A stretch of 64,000 bases of DNA from Pseudomonadales bacterium. GTDB lineage: Bacteria > Pseudomonadota > Gammaproteobacteria > Pseudomonadales > Pseudohongiellaceae. Below the pieces are notes generated by a model. That model was not told where the DNA came from. It ran no database searches and worked only from the letters and a program-made list of their open reading frames with translations. The DNA is taken from assembly GCA_024234395.1 (NCBI GenBank), contig JACKOH010000002.1, positions 124,001 through 188,000 on the forward strand, given 5' to 3'. This document shows, in pieces, positions 1 through 10,814 of the stretch; position 1 is the stretch's first letter, and each line of letters starts with the position of its first letter. A program made the position numbers and the translations under genes.

Positions 1-1868
1 CGGAACTCGGCAACTTCACGGGCCTTCTTCTCGTCCTTCACCACCACGAACTCGTCACCGGCTTCAGGTACCCCGGTCAGGCCCAGTATTTCCACCGGAA
101 TGGAAGGACCTGCTGAGGCAACATTCTGACCATTTTCATCGATCAGCGCCCGGACCCGTCCATATTCATGACCTACCAGTACAATATCGCCGGTCTTCAG
201 TATCCCGTTCTGCACCAGCACTGATGCTACCGGTCCGCGGCCCTTGTCGAGCCTTGACTCAATGACAATACCGTTACCCGGCACATCGGTAAATGCCTTC
301 AGCTCCAGCAGTTCGGCCTGCAGCAGCACGGCTTCCAACAGCTCTTCTATGCCCTGACCCGTATGCGCCGAAACTTCCACGAACTGGGTATCGCCACCCC
401 AGGAATCGGGAATGACATCCAGCGTTGCGAGCTCGTTCTTCACCTTGTCGGGATCGGCATTTTCCTTGTCGATCTTGTTGATTGCGACAACCATGGGTAC
501 GCCGGCTGCCCGGGCATGATTAACTGCCTCTTCGGTCTGCGGTTTAACACCGTCGTCGGCAGCCACTACCAGTATGACCACGTCCGTGGCTTTGGCACCG
601 CGGGAGCGCATGGCGCTGAATGCGGCGTGCCCCGGCGTATCCAGGAAACTGACCATGCCATGCTCGGTATCTACATGATAGGCACCGATATGCTGGGTAA
701 TACCACCCGCCTCATGGGAGACCACGCTGGATTTACGGATATAGTCCAGCAAGGAGGTTTTACCATGGTCGACATGGCCCATAACAGTGACAACCGGCGC
801 TCTGACAATTTCCTGCTTGCCTTCATGCTGAGCCAGATCTTCGTAAAGTTGTTCTTCGATAGCGTCCTCCGATACAAATCTGGCCCGGTGTCCCATTTCT
901 TCGATGAGAAGGGTTGAAGTATCGCGATCCAGCAACTGGTTGATGGTCGCCATGACTCCCATCTTAAACAGCACCTTGACCACTTCGGCCGCCTTGACGG
1001 ACATCTTCTGAGCCAGGTCCGCCACCGAATTGGCTTCGCCTATGGTGATCTCTCTGGAGATAAACTCGGTGGGCTTCTCGAATGCATGGCGCTTGCCGGT
1101 CATACGCGACTTGGTCTTGCGGCCGCCGCGTCGGACGTGGCTTTCCACCTCTGCGTATTCACCGTCCTCCAACACAAAATCGTCGGCAGTGGGGGTACGC
1201 TCCCGGCCATGCCGGCGCAGGGATTTGTCCTTGTGTTTGTGAGTTTTCTTGTCGGCGCTGCGATCATCGTCTTCTGACTCTCGCGGTGACTTGCGCTTGG
1301 CTGTGGTGCGGCCGGCCTTACCGGCTTCCGCAGCATCCGCGGATGCATCCGCAGCAATCTCAGGCGCAGCCGGAGATTCTGTCGCCGGGGATTCTTCGGC
1401 CGGCTGCTCCACCGCAGGCGCTTCACTCGCAACTTCGGAAGCTTCCGCCGTGGCTGCAGCGTCAGTCACCTGCTCGGCGCTTACCGCCTCAAGCTGCTGT
1501 TCTGCTTCGGCCGCTGCCGCTTCCTGAGTGGCGACTTCCTGTTCCTGTTCCGGCAGGGCGCTGCGTTTTACGTAAGTACGCTTCTTGCGTACTTCGACAT
1601 TGACAGTTTTGCTGCGCCCATGCCCGGGTGACGACTTCAGAGTCGCAATGGTCTTGCGCTTCAGGGTGATCTTTCGCGGGGCGGCATCGGCGGTTTCCCG
1701 ATTGCCATGACCACGCCGCAAGAACAGCAATAATGTGTTCTTGTCGTCATTGGTAATGGTCTCATCAGGATTGGTATGCGGGAGACCCGCTTCTTTGATC
1801 TGTGCAAGAAGCTTGTCCTCCGTTACACCTACCACTCTGGCAAGTTCTTTAACTGTTACATCTGCCAT
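1..1868 (-). CDS. infB: translation initiation factor IF-2, C-terminal part outside window
   Basis: Partial gene: the reading frame is open to the left window edge. It encodes the GTPase that brings initiator fMet-tRNA to the 30S subunit in the cytoplasm. Start ATG at 1866-1868, giving MADVTVKELARVV, the usual IF2 N-terminal helical domain. A long Ala/Glu/Lys/Arg-rich linker follows (about residues 90-250), then the IF2-associated region. The G domain shows G1 GHVDHGKTS, G3 DTPGH and G4 NKID, and part of domain II follows before the edge. It lies 42 bp downstream of nusA in the conserved rimP-nusA-infB operon, close to the tRNA for its own ligand. Family assignment is certain; only the C-terminus is missing. 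Confidence 0.97.
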   Translation of the reverse strand, partial: MADVTVKELARVVGVTEDKLLAQIKEAGLPHTNPDETITNDDKNTLLLFLRRGHGNRETADAAPRKITLKRKTIATLKSSPGHGRSKTVNVEVRKKRTYVKRSALPEQEQEVATQEAAAAEAEQQLEAVSAEQVTDAAATAEASEVASEAPAVEQPAEESPATESPAAPEIAADASADAAEAGKAGRTTAKRKSPRESEDDDRSADKKTHKHKDKSLRRHGRERTPTADDFVLEDGEYAEVESHVRRGGRKTKSRMTGKRHAFEKPTEFISREITIGEANSVADLAQKMSVKAAEVVKVLFKMGVMATINQLLDRDTSTLLIEEMGHRARFVSEDAIEEQLYEDLAQHEGKQEIVRAPVVTVMGHVDHGKTSLLDYIRKSSVVSHEAGGITQHIGAYHVDTEHGMVSFLDTPGHAAFSAMRSRGAKATDVVILVVAADDGVKPQTEEAVNHARAAGVPMVVAINKIDKENADPDKVKNELATLDVIPDSWGGDTQFVEVSAHTGQGIEELLEAVLLQAELLELKAFTDVPGNGIVIESRLDKGRGPVASVLVQNGILKTGDIVLVGHEYGRVRALIDENGQNVASAGPSIPVEILGLTGVPEAGDEFVVVKDEKKAREVAEF

Positions 1869-1910
1869 TGACAAAATACCCCTTAGAATCTTACCTCACG
1901 GACCTGCCGA

Positions 1911-3398
1911 TCACTCGAACCACGGCGCCCTCGCGGTCATGATCAACTGGCCGGCTCGTTCTTCATCCATGTCTTCAATTTCCATCAACTCATCCACGGA
2001 TTGTTCGGCCAGATCTTCCATGGAAAGGATGCCCATTTTCGACAGCGCCAGGGCCAGCTGATCATTCATGCCTTCCATGGTCAGCAGGTCTTCGGCGATG
2101 TTGGCGCTGGAAATGTCCTCTTCCGAGGCAATCGCCTGGGTAAGCAGGGCATCCTTGGCGCGATTTCGCAACTCGTTGGCAATCTCTTCATCAAAGCCTT
2201 CGATAGCCAGAATTTCATCGAGCGGTACGTAGGCGATTTCTTCCAGCGATGTAAATCCTTCCTGTACCAGGACTTCAGCCACGTCGTCTTCGACGTCCAG
2301 CTTTTCCATAAACATCTCTATGAAGCTCGTTGCCTCCTGTTGCTGCTTGGCGGCGGCGTCCTCTTCACTCATCACGTTGATGGTCCACCCGGTGAGCTCA
2401 CTGGACAGCCGCACGTTCTGGCCGTTACGACCGATTGCCTGGGCCAGGTTTTCCTCGGCCACGGCAACATCCATGGTGTGACTGTCTTCGTCGACGATAA
2501 TGGAAGCCACTTCGGCCGGAGCCATGGAGTTGATCACCAGTTGGGCCGGGTTATCGTCCCACAAAATAATATCGATGCGCTCATTGGCCAGTTCGTTCGA
2601 CACTACCTGCACCCTGGAACCGCGCATTCCCACGCAGGCACCCACCGGGTCGATGCGTCCGTCGTTGGTGCTGACCACGATCTTGGCCCGGGAACCCGGA
2701 TCCCGCGCCGCAGCGCGGATTTCGATGACTTCCTCGGCAATTTCGGGAACCTCGATCTTGAACAACTCCATCAGCATGGCCGGAGAAGTCCGGCTCAGAA
2801 TCAGCTGCGGACCACGCGGTTCCGAGCGGACTTCAATCAGCAGCGCCCGAACCCGGTCACTGATGCGAAACGTCTCGCGTGGAATCATCTGATCCCTCGG
2901 CAACAGGCCTTCGGCATTGTTGCCCAGGTCCACGATAACACTGTCGCGGGTTACCTTCTTGACAGTACCCGAAACCAGCTCGCCGACCCGATCCTTGTAT
3001 TCCGAGATCACCAGTTCGCGTTCTGCTTCCCGGACTTTCTGAACGATGACCTGCTTGGCCGTCTGCGCCGCGATGCGGCCAAATTCCACGTTTTCGATCT
3101 GTTCTTCCCAGGTGTCGCCAATTGTCAGCGAAGCGTCTTTTTCGGCAGCCTGCTCCTGAGTCAGCTGGGCTTCAGGATCTTCGAATTCCTCGTCTTCCAC
3201 CACGGTCCAGACCCTGAAGGTCTCGTATTCACCGGTTTTTTTATTGACAGAGACGCGACAATCGATTTCCTCGTTGCCGTGCAGTTTCTTGGTTGCAGTG
3301 GCTAAGGCAGATTCGATCGCTTCAAAGATCACGTCACGCGATACGCCCTTCTCATTCGAGACAGCGTCCGCAACCATTAAAATCTCTTTACTCATCAT
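1911..3398 (-). CDS. nusA: transcription termination/antitermination factor NusA
   Basis: 495 aa, the usual length of gammaproteobacterial NusA. It binds RNA polymerase and nascent RNA and modulates pausing, termination and antitermination. Domains in order: N-terminal RNAP-binding domain opening MMSKEILMVADAVSNEKG, an S1 domain (about 135-200), two KH domains (the first around PVGACVGMRGSRV, the second with AIGRNGQNVRL), and two C-terminal helix-hairpin acidic repeats (around GFTSLEEIAYVPLDEIL and MGILSMEDLAEQSVDEL). Two adjacent ATG codons are possible starts (3398 or 3395); a GGGTGA-like ribosome site precedes both. It lies between rimP and infB on the same strand. Confidence 0.97.
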   Translation of the reverse strand: MMSKEILMVADAVSNEKGVSRDVIFEAIESALATATKKLHGNEEIDCRVSVNKKTGEYETFRVWTVVEDEEFEDPEAQLTQEQAAEKDASLTIGDTWEEQIENVEFGRIAAQTAKQVIVQKVREAERELVISEYKDRVGELVSGTVKKVTRDSVIVDLGNNAEGLLPRDQMIPRETFRISDRVRALLIEVRSEPRGPQLILSRTSPAMLMELFKIEVPEIAEEVIEIRAAARDPGSRAKIVVSTNDGRIDPVGACVGMRGSRVQVVSNELANERIDIILWDDNPAQLVINSMAPAEVASIIVDEDSHTMDVAVAEENLAQAIGRNGQNVRLSSELTGWTINVMSEEDAAAKQQQEATSFIEMFMEKLDVEDDVAEVLVQEGFTSLEEIAYVPLDEILAIEGFDEEIANELRNRAKDALLTQAIASEEDISSANIAEDLLTMEGMNDQLALALSKMGILSMEDLAEQSVDELMEIEDMDEERAGQLIMTARAPWFE

Positions 3399-3460
3399 AA
3401 CGGTGTCACCCTAACTCACTGCTGCACGTTCGCGACCGAACCCTGAAAACGTGGAACACA

Positions 3461-3910
3461 TCAGAAGACAAGATTGGCTTTCTCTATGGCGTCAAACGGG
3501 CACCGGTAAACGGTACCATCGACCTCGACCGCAACTTCGTTCCCGGTCACTTCGGTCAGACGCCCCTTTAATTTGCGTCTCCCCTCCACGGGAGTCCTCA
3601 ACCTGATGCCAACCTCGCTGCCGACATACTGTTCAAATTGTGCCAGCGTAAACAAACGCCGATCGGCCCCGGGAGAGGACACCTCCAGTGTGTATTCCCC
3701 GGCTATCGGATCCTCGACATCCAGGATCCCGCTGACCTGACGGCTGACTCGCTCGCAGTCCTCGATGGATATTCCATCCGGACTGTCGATATAGATTCTC
3801 AACACACTGTGACGGCCCTGAGAAATGTGCTCTACGCCCCACAGCTCCAACTCCAGGGCCGTTACGGTCGGTTCCAGCAGGTCAGCTATCTGTCGTTCGC
3901 TTCTCTTCAC
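3461..3910 (-). CDS. rimP: ribosome maturation factor RimP
   Basis: 149 aa, normal length. RimP assists 30S subunit assembly. Family hallmarks visible: LRIYIDSPDGISIEDCERVS, then LDVEDPIAGEYTLEVSSPG (the core motif), then the C-terminal SH3-like half beginning near FTLAQFEQYVG. The start is GTG (3908-3910) preceded by GAGGACCG. It is the first gene of rimP-nusA-infB, 63 bp upstream of nusA, and lies downstream of the initiator tRNA and a terminator hairpin, as in many gammaproteobacteria. Confidence 0.95.
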   Translation of the reverse strand: MKRSERQIADLLEPTVTALELELWGVEHISQGRHSVLRIYIDSPDGISIEDCERVSRQVSGILDVEDPIAGEYTLEVSSPGADRRLFTLAQFEQYVGSEVGIRLRTPVEGRRKLKGRLTEVTGNEVAVEVDGTVYRCPFDAIEKANLVF

Positions 3911-4049
3911 CGGTCCTCAACTTTTCAGCCCGTGGAAACAAAAAGTGGGCCGATGGCCCACTCCTTAAGAAACCTATGTCCACAGAAGTCCGTCTGGCAC
4001 TTCCGTACCAGGGATGAGCCCGACGCTTCCGGCCATGACCACCCCTAAT

Positions 4050-4073
4050 AAAAAGCCCCTGACCGGGGCTTTT
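4050..4073 (-). terminator. rho-independent terminator between tRNA-fMet and rimP
   Basis: Perfect stem AAAAGCCCC / GGGGCTTTT with a 5-nt loop, followed on the minus strand by T-rich sequence. It would end transcripts coming from the tRNA-fMet region before rimP. Confidence 0.8.
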
Positions 4074-4145
4074 CCCTCTGCACCGAGCCACCCTGGGCAG
4101 AGTCACAACGATAAGTTCCGTAATCTCGAATTTCGAAATTACCTT

Positions 4146-4639
<494 letters not shown>

Positions 4640-4862
4640 ACTGATCTGAGGACCCGGTAAGAACCAGGCGTCTCTCTGGCTAAATTCCCCTTGAAGTCCG
4701 CAATCTGTGACCGGCTACACCGGCCCCATTCACTCTTCAACGGGGTGCGAGATTATAAAGAAGTGTAGAGCCTATCGTCAAGCGACGGAGGGGTTTCGTA
4801 CCGGCAAAACCGGCGCGGGTCAGGTCTGGAACGACGCCGGAAGCCGGGGCGTTAACTGCCGC

Positions 4863-7145
4863 CTATATCTGAAACAGCCGATTTATCTTGATTGCCCAGC
4901 CGCGATTCCGTAATTCCAGGGAATTTGGATTCATGAATGGATCGGTATCTCGATCGTCACTGTAAACCACGAAGAGCTCACTGCCCGGCGCCCATTCCCA
5001 ACGGAAACGCAGGTTACTGCTCAGGGAGTCGGCACTGGAATCGTATTGCAGGAGTCCGCTGAAATACATACGGGGTGAAATGGTATAGGTAACCCGAGTC
5101 AGAGCCAACTCCGTGCGAAAATCACCTTCAGGTAATTTTACCCGGTTCCAGGAATAGCCCGGCTCGATCGACAGCTGTGGGGACACCTCTATCCGGCCCC
5201 CACTGAAGCTGACCGCATTGATTTTTCCACTCCAGAAATCACCACTGCGCAGCAACAGGGTGCCGCTGAAGCGGCGCTGTGTACCCCAGCCATAAGAGGC
5301 TTCGTAGCTGGTGAAGTCATAATCACCAGGCAGCAAGGTGACATTCGGCGCTATCTGAAAGGGTGTTCTCAACATCTCGAATTGATCGATAACGGAGAAA
5401 TTAAGATCATCACCCTCTTCGAATTCGGTAGTGAAGCTGAGCTCATGGCGCCGGGTTTCCAGGTCGTTCAGACTGGCTGACCAATAGGATTCAGTGTTGG
5501 CCTCCAGAACCAGGCGTCGGATTGAGTCGCTGGAGGAAATGCGGGGACTGAATCTGACGCCGCCTTCGTACTGCTTGAAATTATTGCGGCGTTTAAAGCC
5601 GATCTCGGGATTGAAGTTTTCCTCGACTACCAGATAGCCGGAACGAAGACCGTAGCGATCGCCGTTATACTCAAAATTCGCCATGTAACTCAGATCGTCG
5701 CCCTGGAGTCCTTCGGTATCGGTTCTGGTGGCGAACGTGCTGACCTCAAAATCAGTACGGAAATTGAATTGTCCATCGATTCCGTAAAGCCGATTTGAGC
5801 CCTCACCGACCACGGACCTGGAGCGATCCGTGACTATCATGCCGACCCGGCTGCGACTGAACAGATCCCGCTTGACACGCAATACCGAAAATCGCGTGGA
5901 GTCTATGCCATTCAGGCCACTGCCGTCGGTGCCAATACTCAAGGCACCGATATCGAAATCGCCGACCTTGCCGGTCAGGCGGCCACCCACGTCGATCGGG
6001 ACAATCTGTCCCCGCTCGAGACCGATGCGTCGACTGAAGAACATCGTGGGGATATCCAGGTTGCGCGGCTGGGTGAAGTCAAAGTTCCCGCGCCCCTCGA
6101 GGAAAAACTCTCTTTTTTCCGGAAAGAACAAATTGAATCGGGTCAGGTTTACCTGGCGCTCATCCACTTCAACCTGAGCGAAGTCAGTGTTGTAGGTAAA
6201 ATCGGCCGTCAGGTTATTGGTAATGCCAAACTTGACATCGACACCCACCTCGTCGTCAAACTCATTGTTGACAGGAGGACTGGTGACCCGATTAGTCGTC
6301 ACTGTGCCCAGTGCATAGGGTTTTATTTCGATATTGAAGTTGCGGGGCGGCACCTCCAGGTCGGTGAGCGTTCCCGCCTCCGAAATCCGCCACATGCCGG
6401 CGACCAGGCTGTTTCCGAGCGCGGCTGAGATAGGCAGTTCAGTAAAATAGGAGGCTTCATTCAGCCGCCTTATGATGCGGCGAAACTGAACTCCCCAGAT
6501 TTGTTGTTCGCCGGGTTCGTAACGCAGCGAGCGGAACGGAATCTGCATTTCGACGGTCCAGCCGCCATCGAAACGACCTACCCGGGAATCCCAAACGATA
6601 TTCCAGTCGAAATTGACACCGCGCCCCCGGTCCCCTTCGTTGGAAATAGCAAAGTCCGAAAAGCCACCTATGGGCGTTACCAGAAACGCCACGCCGTTAC
6701 GACGATCCAGGAATGTATCCAGCATGACGGAAAACGAGTCATTGGTCCGCAACTGGCTGGTATCTCGACGCATTTCATTGGCAACCCAGTCCGACTCGGG
6801 AACCGATTCATAGTTACGGGCGGCAACGTAGAGGTTATCGTCATCGAAAAAAACCCAGGCCTCAGTTTTCTCGCTGGCCGGAGCACCTTCTGTGGGAATC
6901 TGCTGGATAAAATCTGTGACCGGCGCAATGGTTCGATAGACTTCCTCATCGAGGTTGCCGTCGAGATCGATGTTCCCCTGTAAGCGCACCGCCCTGATGG
7001 TTGACCGGCCTTCGGCGTCATGGCCTACCACCACTTCCTGGGCGCGACCGAACACCGCAGCTGAAAGCAGAATGACCGCCATGCAACAGCGTGACGACAG
7101 AAACAAACGACCGGTTCCTGACAACCAATATAAGGCTGAAAGCAT
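4863..7145 (-). CDS. DUF5916-type outer-membrane beta-barrel with CBM9-like N-domain
   Basis: 760 aa, exported. A hydrophobic N-terminal signal with a CCMAVILLSAAVFGRAQ core is followed by a carbohydrate-binding family 9-like sandwich (about 45-240: DGNLDEEVY, WVFFDDDNLYVAARNYE, DSFSVMLDTFLDRRNG, GGWTVEMQIPFRSLRY). The rest alternates polar and aromatic residues as in a DUF5916 beta-barrel (TADFTYNTDFAQVEVDE, FPEKREFFLEGRGNFDF) and ends in WAIKINRLFQI, a typical outer-membrane terminal strand. Function is unknown; family members occur beside TonB receptors and secreted hydrolases, so a surface-binding or transport role is inferred. Monocistronic, with about 1 kb of non-coding DNA upstream. 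Confidence 0.85.
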   Translation of the reverse strand: MLSALYWLSGTGRLFLSSRCCMAVILLSAAVFGRAQEVVVGHDAEGRSTIRAVRLQGNIDLDGNLDEEVYRTIAPVTDFIQQIPTEGAPASEKTEAWVFFDDDNLYVAARNYESVPESDWVANEMRRDTSQLRTNDSFSVMLDTFLDRRNGVAFLVTPIGGFSDFAISNEGDRGRGVNFDWNIVWDSRVGRFDGGWTVEMQIPFRSLRYEPGEQQIWGVQFRRIIRRLNEASYFTELPISAALGNSLVAGMWRISEAGTLTDLEVPPRNFNIEIKPYALGTVTTNRVTSPPVNNEFDDEVGVDVKFGITNNLTADFTYNTDFAQVEVDERQVNLTRFNLFFPEKREFFLEGRGNFDFTQPRNLDIPTMFFSRRIGLERGQIVPIDVGGRLTGKVGDFDIGALSIGTDGSGLNGIDSTRFSVLRVKRDLFSRSRVGMIVTDRSRSVVGEGSNRLYGIDGQFNFRTDFEVSTFATRTDTEGLQGDDLSYMANFEYNGDRYGLRSGYLVVEENFNPEIGFKRRNNFKQYEGGVRFSPRISSSDSIRRLVLEANTESYWSASLNDLETRRHELSFTTEFEEGDDLNFSVIDQFEMLRTPFQIAPNVTLLPGDYDFTSYEASYGWGTQRRFSGTLLLRSGDFWSGKINAVSFSGGRIEVSPQLSIEPGYSWNRVKLPEGDFRTELALTRVTYTISPRMYFSGLLQYDSSADSLSSNLRFRWEWAPGSELFVVYSDDRDTDPFMNPNSLELRNRGWAIKINRLFQI

Positions 7146-8103
7146 AAATCGCTCCGCTGTTGGCCCAGCCCGAACGGTTGCAGCTGGTGCTCATTCTTGT
7201 TGTGGGCGCCCTGGACATCCCAGACATTTCCGTAGCGCAGTGAATCCGTCATGAAAGCCGGGTCCACCACTGGCTATGGCAGCAGATTGATCTGCCCGCC
7301 GAAACGGCGAGTCCGGTATGTCAGAGCCGGTAGAGCCGAGAAGGTCCGTTTGATGACTCCCGGTATATTCATTCCGGCTGGTGACACTGAAGCCCGGTTT
7401 TGAGACTTTCATCGCCGGTCATTTAACGATGGTGCCTGGCCAGGCACCCAGGCACCCAGGCACCCAGGCACCAGCGCATCTTAGAGTGTCCACTCCAAAA
7501 ATGTCAACTTGTGGGTTACAAACACCTGGAAGCGTCTGAGCAAGGCAGCGTTCTGATGCCGCTGACCGGTCAGTTGACCGCCTGTTGAATAGCGCTCAAG
7601 TGTAAAGGGATCGACATGCGCTCATGATGAGCGCGATTATTTCTATAAATATCTGAGAGTTATCCACAACCTACTCGTCAAGATCCAGTGGCGGCTCCAA
7701 GCCGGTCTGGACTCAGGCTACGCCACCGGCCTACCTGGCATTGACGCTTAAAACGCCCCAATCCTGGTCTTGCTTTGAACTGGGCAAATCGGCCGTGAGT
7801 GAGGGCAGCAGCCCGGTTCAATAAAAACCCTACATGTGGTGTTGATTTATAACGAAATTTGCCACCGCAATTACAGTCATACCGGCCGCTCCTGATACAC
7901 CCGGGCCACATAAGACTATTGGCCTCCGGCGGGTCAACCATTCTGCGCAAAAACAAGGTAAAGTGAGTCGGTCAATCTGACAGATCAGCCGCCACGATTC
8001 CATTGCGTTTCCGGGTGGACGCAGCTTAAACCGGATGCAGACCTGATTGAACGGTTTGAAACTGGGCAGTAATACGGAAATTATCAAGCGGGAGAGAGCA
8101 GAT
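7146..8103. other. gene-free interval with a small octamer repeat
   Basis: About 950 bp between the DUF5916 gene and the divergent PaaK-like gene. Reading frames here are short and lack family resemblance, ribosome sites or conserved starts. The only structure seen is the CAGGCACC repeat cluster at 7431-7472. Promoters for both flanking genes probably lie here, but no convincing -35/-10 pair can be named. Confidence 0.6.
7431..7472. repeat. 4 x CAGGCACC tandem octamer with inverted leader
   Basis: Four perfect head-to-tail copies of CAGGCACC (7441-7472), preceded by its inverse GGTGCCTGG (7431-7439), so a hairpin can form with the first repeat. Too short and regular for a CRISPR. Confidence 0.8.
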
Positions 8104-9501
8104 ATGGAGAGTGTCGAGAAGGGGGGTGTCAAGAACGAGAGTGCCGACAACTACGTCACTCCTAATGAAGCACAACCCCTGCGAGGGCAAAGTGAGTTAA
8201 CCACCAGGCGCTTGAAGCGATTTCGGCAACTGGTAGATTTCGCCTATGATCATTCTCCTTATTACAAAAATCTGATCGACGAACTGAATATCGACAGAAG
8301 CAGCTGCGTGCCTGGCGATTTCCCCGAATTGACCAAATCCCGGTTGATGGCCAATTTTGACGAAATTATCACCGACCCCCGCCTCTCGAAATCGGCTGTA
8401 ACCGATTTCCTCGATCACTCAAAAGATCCCCGGGACCGCTTTCTCGACAGGTACACTGTCATGCACACATCCGGTACATCGGGAGTGGTGGGGTATTTTC
8501 TGTTTTCACCTGCAGACCGCAGACGCATGGCGCGCGGCATGCTGCTCCGCCGGCGACAACGAGCCCCCGCCTCAACCCCACGTCCGAAATTGCCGTGGAA
8601 GACCTTGCGCCGGTTGCGGATCGCGTTTTACGGGGCAACCGGCGGGCATTTTGCCGGAGTGACCGCCGTTGCGCGCCTGCAACAGGGCCTGCCGCGGCTG
8701 CTGGTAGATGCCCGCTCATTTGAAGTGAACTCCCCCTTGTCGTCAGCAGTTGAACAGCTGAACACGTTCCAGCCCGACCTCCTGTTTGGCTACACCACCG
8801 CCCTGAAACTGCTGGCTGAACAACAGAACAACGGTCGCCTTTCAATCAGTCCCCGCGCCGTAGCCGCAACGGGTGAAACGGTGACCCGATCCGACATGAA
8901 GTTTCTGTCTGCGTCATTCGACAACGCCTGGCTATCAAGTGCGTACGCGTGCACCGAGCACATGATGATGGGCTATTCGAACCCCGACGGTGAAACCATG
9001 ACCCTGGTAGACGAAAATCTCCTTTTCGAACTCTACGACGACCATACCCTGGTGACCAATCTGTTCAACTTCACCATGCCACTGATCAGGTATCGCATGT
9101 CGGACATCCTGGAACCTGTCAGTGCACCGGGCACCAGCCCGATCATCGTCAGGAATCTGGTCGGACGATGTGAAAAAATGCCCGACTTCCTGAACGCACG
9201 AGGAGAACGGGACTTTATCAGCCCACACACTATCAACGAGATTTTTGTCAGGGGGGTCTCGCGGTTTCAACTTCAGATCACCGGCGATACCTCGTTTGAT
9301 TTTCCGATCTGCATCGATCCAGGGCTGAATCATCAGAAGCAGCTGGAGGCCCGCTCCGGGGTTGAGAAAAGACTCGGGGAAATACTGCGGGAAAAAGGAC
9401 TGGATAACGTGACGGCCAATGTACAGGTTGTGAATGATATTCCGGTCAATCGGACTACACGCAAGTTTCAGCTGATCGTCGACCGGCGCGCGATCGAGTG
9501 A
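8104..9501 (+). CDS. PaaK-like adenylate-forming enzyme
   Basis: 465 aa from ATG 8104, chosen because GGGAGAG lies 8 nt upstream; an in-frame TTG at 8047 lacks such a site. It resembles phenylacetate-CoA ligase/coenzyme F390 synthetase-type enzymes, which activate carboxylic acids with ATP. Seen: the opening LVDFAYDHSPYYKNLIDE, the Ser/Thr/Gly ATP loop MHTSGTSGVVGYF, the aromatic motif LSSAYACTEHMMMGYS, and the hinge aspartate region LIRYRMSDILEP, followed by a small C-terminal domain ending NRTTRKFQLIVDRR. The substrate is unknown: there is no thioesterase, carrier protein or aromatic-catabolism gene nearby, so a paa role is not supported. Confidence 0.8.
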   Translation: MESVEKGGVKNESADNYVTPNEAQPLRGQSELTTRRLKRFRQLVDFAYDHSPYYKNLIDELNIDRSSCVPGDFPELTKSRLMANFDEIITDPRLSKSAVTDFLDHSKDPRDRFLDRYTVMHTSGTSGVVGYFLFSPADRRRMARGMLLRRRQRAPASTPRPKLPWKTLRRLRIAFYGATGGHFAGVTAVARLQQGLPRLLVDARSFEVNSPLSSAVEQLNTFQPDLLFGYTTALKLLAEQQNNGRLSISPRAVAATGETVTRSDMKFLSASFDNAWLSSAYACTEHMMMGYSNPDGETMTLVDENLLFELYDDHTLVTNLFNFTMPLIRYRMSDILEPVSAPGTSPIIVRNLVGRCEKMPDFLNARGERDFISPHTINEIFVRGVSRFQLQITGDTSFDFPICIDPGLNHQKQLEARSGVEKRLGEILREKGLDNVTANVQVVNDIPVNRTTRKFQLIVDRRAIE

Positions 9502-9785
9502 AGCCTCTGGAAGAATTGAGACAATGGACCGTCCAGTAAGGTATTGAACATTCCATAACATACAGGCCAGTCATGCCGCATGACTCCTGCCGACGGCTTG
9601 AGCCCCATAAAAAAAATCAGGAAGCAGCCAGTCTCTGTTAAGAAATCTTGATGTCAATCCAATCACCCTGCGCAACCGGACGGAATTGCAATTGCCACGT
9701 TCTCTGAATTGCGCGGCTAACACTGTCTCATTTTTGCAACACAAGTAAATTAATTTTGCGGGAAATTCTTGTAGAGGAAGGCAGT

Positions 9786-10694
9786 ATGTCCCTGCGCCGC
9801 CTGTGTTTATTTTTGTTGCTCGTTTCACCGCTGACTGATTTATCTGGACAAGGTTTGCAATTGCCCGCCTATGTAGCAGTGCCAATTGCTCAGCTGCAGG
9901 CCGAAGAGATTGGTCGCTATCCAGCAATCGAGGCTGGTCAGGGTGCAGCGGCGGATTCCGATCACGTGTATGCCATTGTCAACACGGCCATTGGTCAGTA
10001 TCGAAAGGCTGACGGCACCTTCGTGCGACGCTGGGCCAGCCCTCGAACCGGACTGGTTCGTCACATTAACAGCTGCTACGCCGAAGAAGGCCGTCTGTAC
10101 TGTGCCAATTCCAATTTCCCTGAAATCCCCATGGCCAGTTCTATCGAAGTGTTCGACACCGCAACCATGACCCACATTGCCAGTTACAGCCTGGGTATGC
10201 TGGACGAGGGTTCGCTGACCTGGTTCGAGCGGATTCCCGGTGGCTGGATGGCAGGCTTTGCGCACTATGACGAGGACGGTGGCCTGCCCCACAAGAACCA
10301 CAACTATGCCTCAATAATCCGCTACGACCAGGAATGGCGGAAGATCGGCGGCTGGATGATTCCTGATTCCGCCATTTCCCGAATGCAACCCCATGCTGCC
10401 TCCGGAGGTGGTCTGGGGCCGGACGGCCTGCTTTACCTGACCGGCCACGACCGCCCGGAAATGTATGTGATGGCACTGCCGGCCATGGGTCCCAAACTGA
10501 TACATATCGCCACCATTGCCATTGACGTCGAAGGCCAGGCATTTGCCTGGGACAAGTCAGGAAGTGAGCGCGTCGTTTATGGCATCAGCCGACCCAATCG
10601 CGAAGTGCGCAGTTTTTTGCTACCTGAGGTGGAAGTGCCGCAGGGAGTAAGGCGCTTCAGTGAACTGGGTGGCAATCCACTGCTGACCGATTGA
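9786..10694 (+). CDS. secreted protein of unknown function, possible beta-propeller
   Basis: 302 aa from ATG 9786, preceded by GAGGAAGG; an upstream in-frame TTG has no such site. The N-terminus SLRRLCLFLLLVSPLTDLSGQG is a signal peptide. The mature part has recurring short strands with aromatic and charged residues (DHVYAIVNTAIGQYRKADG, GRLYCANSNFP, SSIEVFDTATMTHIASYSLG, GPDGLLYLTGHDRPEMYVMAL), consistent with propeller blades. No catalytic signature is recognised. It lies 120 bp upstream of a TonB-dependent receptor on the same strand, so the two may be co-transcribed and handle the same ligand (inference). Confidence 0.7.
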   Translation: MSLRRLCLFLLLVSPLTDLSGQGLQLPAYVAVPIAQLQAEEIGRYPAIEAGQGAAADSDHVYAIVNTAIGQYRKADGTFVRRWASPRTGLVRHINSCYAEEGRLYCANSNFPEIPMASSIEVFDTATMTHIASYSLGMLDEGSLTWFERIPGGWMAGFAHYDEDGGLPHKNHNYASIIRYDQEWRKIGGWMIPDSAISRMQPHAASGGGLGPDGLLYLTGHDRPEMYVMALPAMGPKLIHIATIAIDVEGQAFAWDKSGSERVVYGISRPNREVRSFLLPEVEVPQGVRRFSELGGNPLLTD

Positions 10695-10814
10695 TCTCAA
10701 GATCCCCGAATATTTCCAAAAAATGTCAACCGGCACTTTATGAATGCCGGTCCGGGAGCTCTTGGTCCGGAATTTTCCATCAACTGCTGTAATACTCATT
10801 CAAGAGAAACTATC

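Noticed and set aside
7431..7472. CAGGCACC repeats considered as a CRISPR
   Set aside because: Contiguous 8-bp units without spacers and no cas genes.
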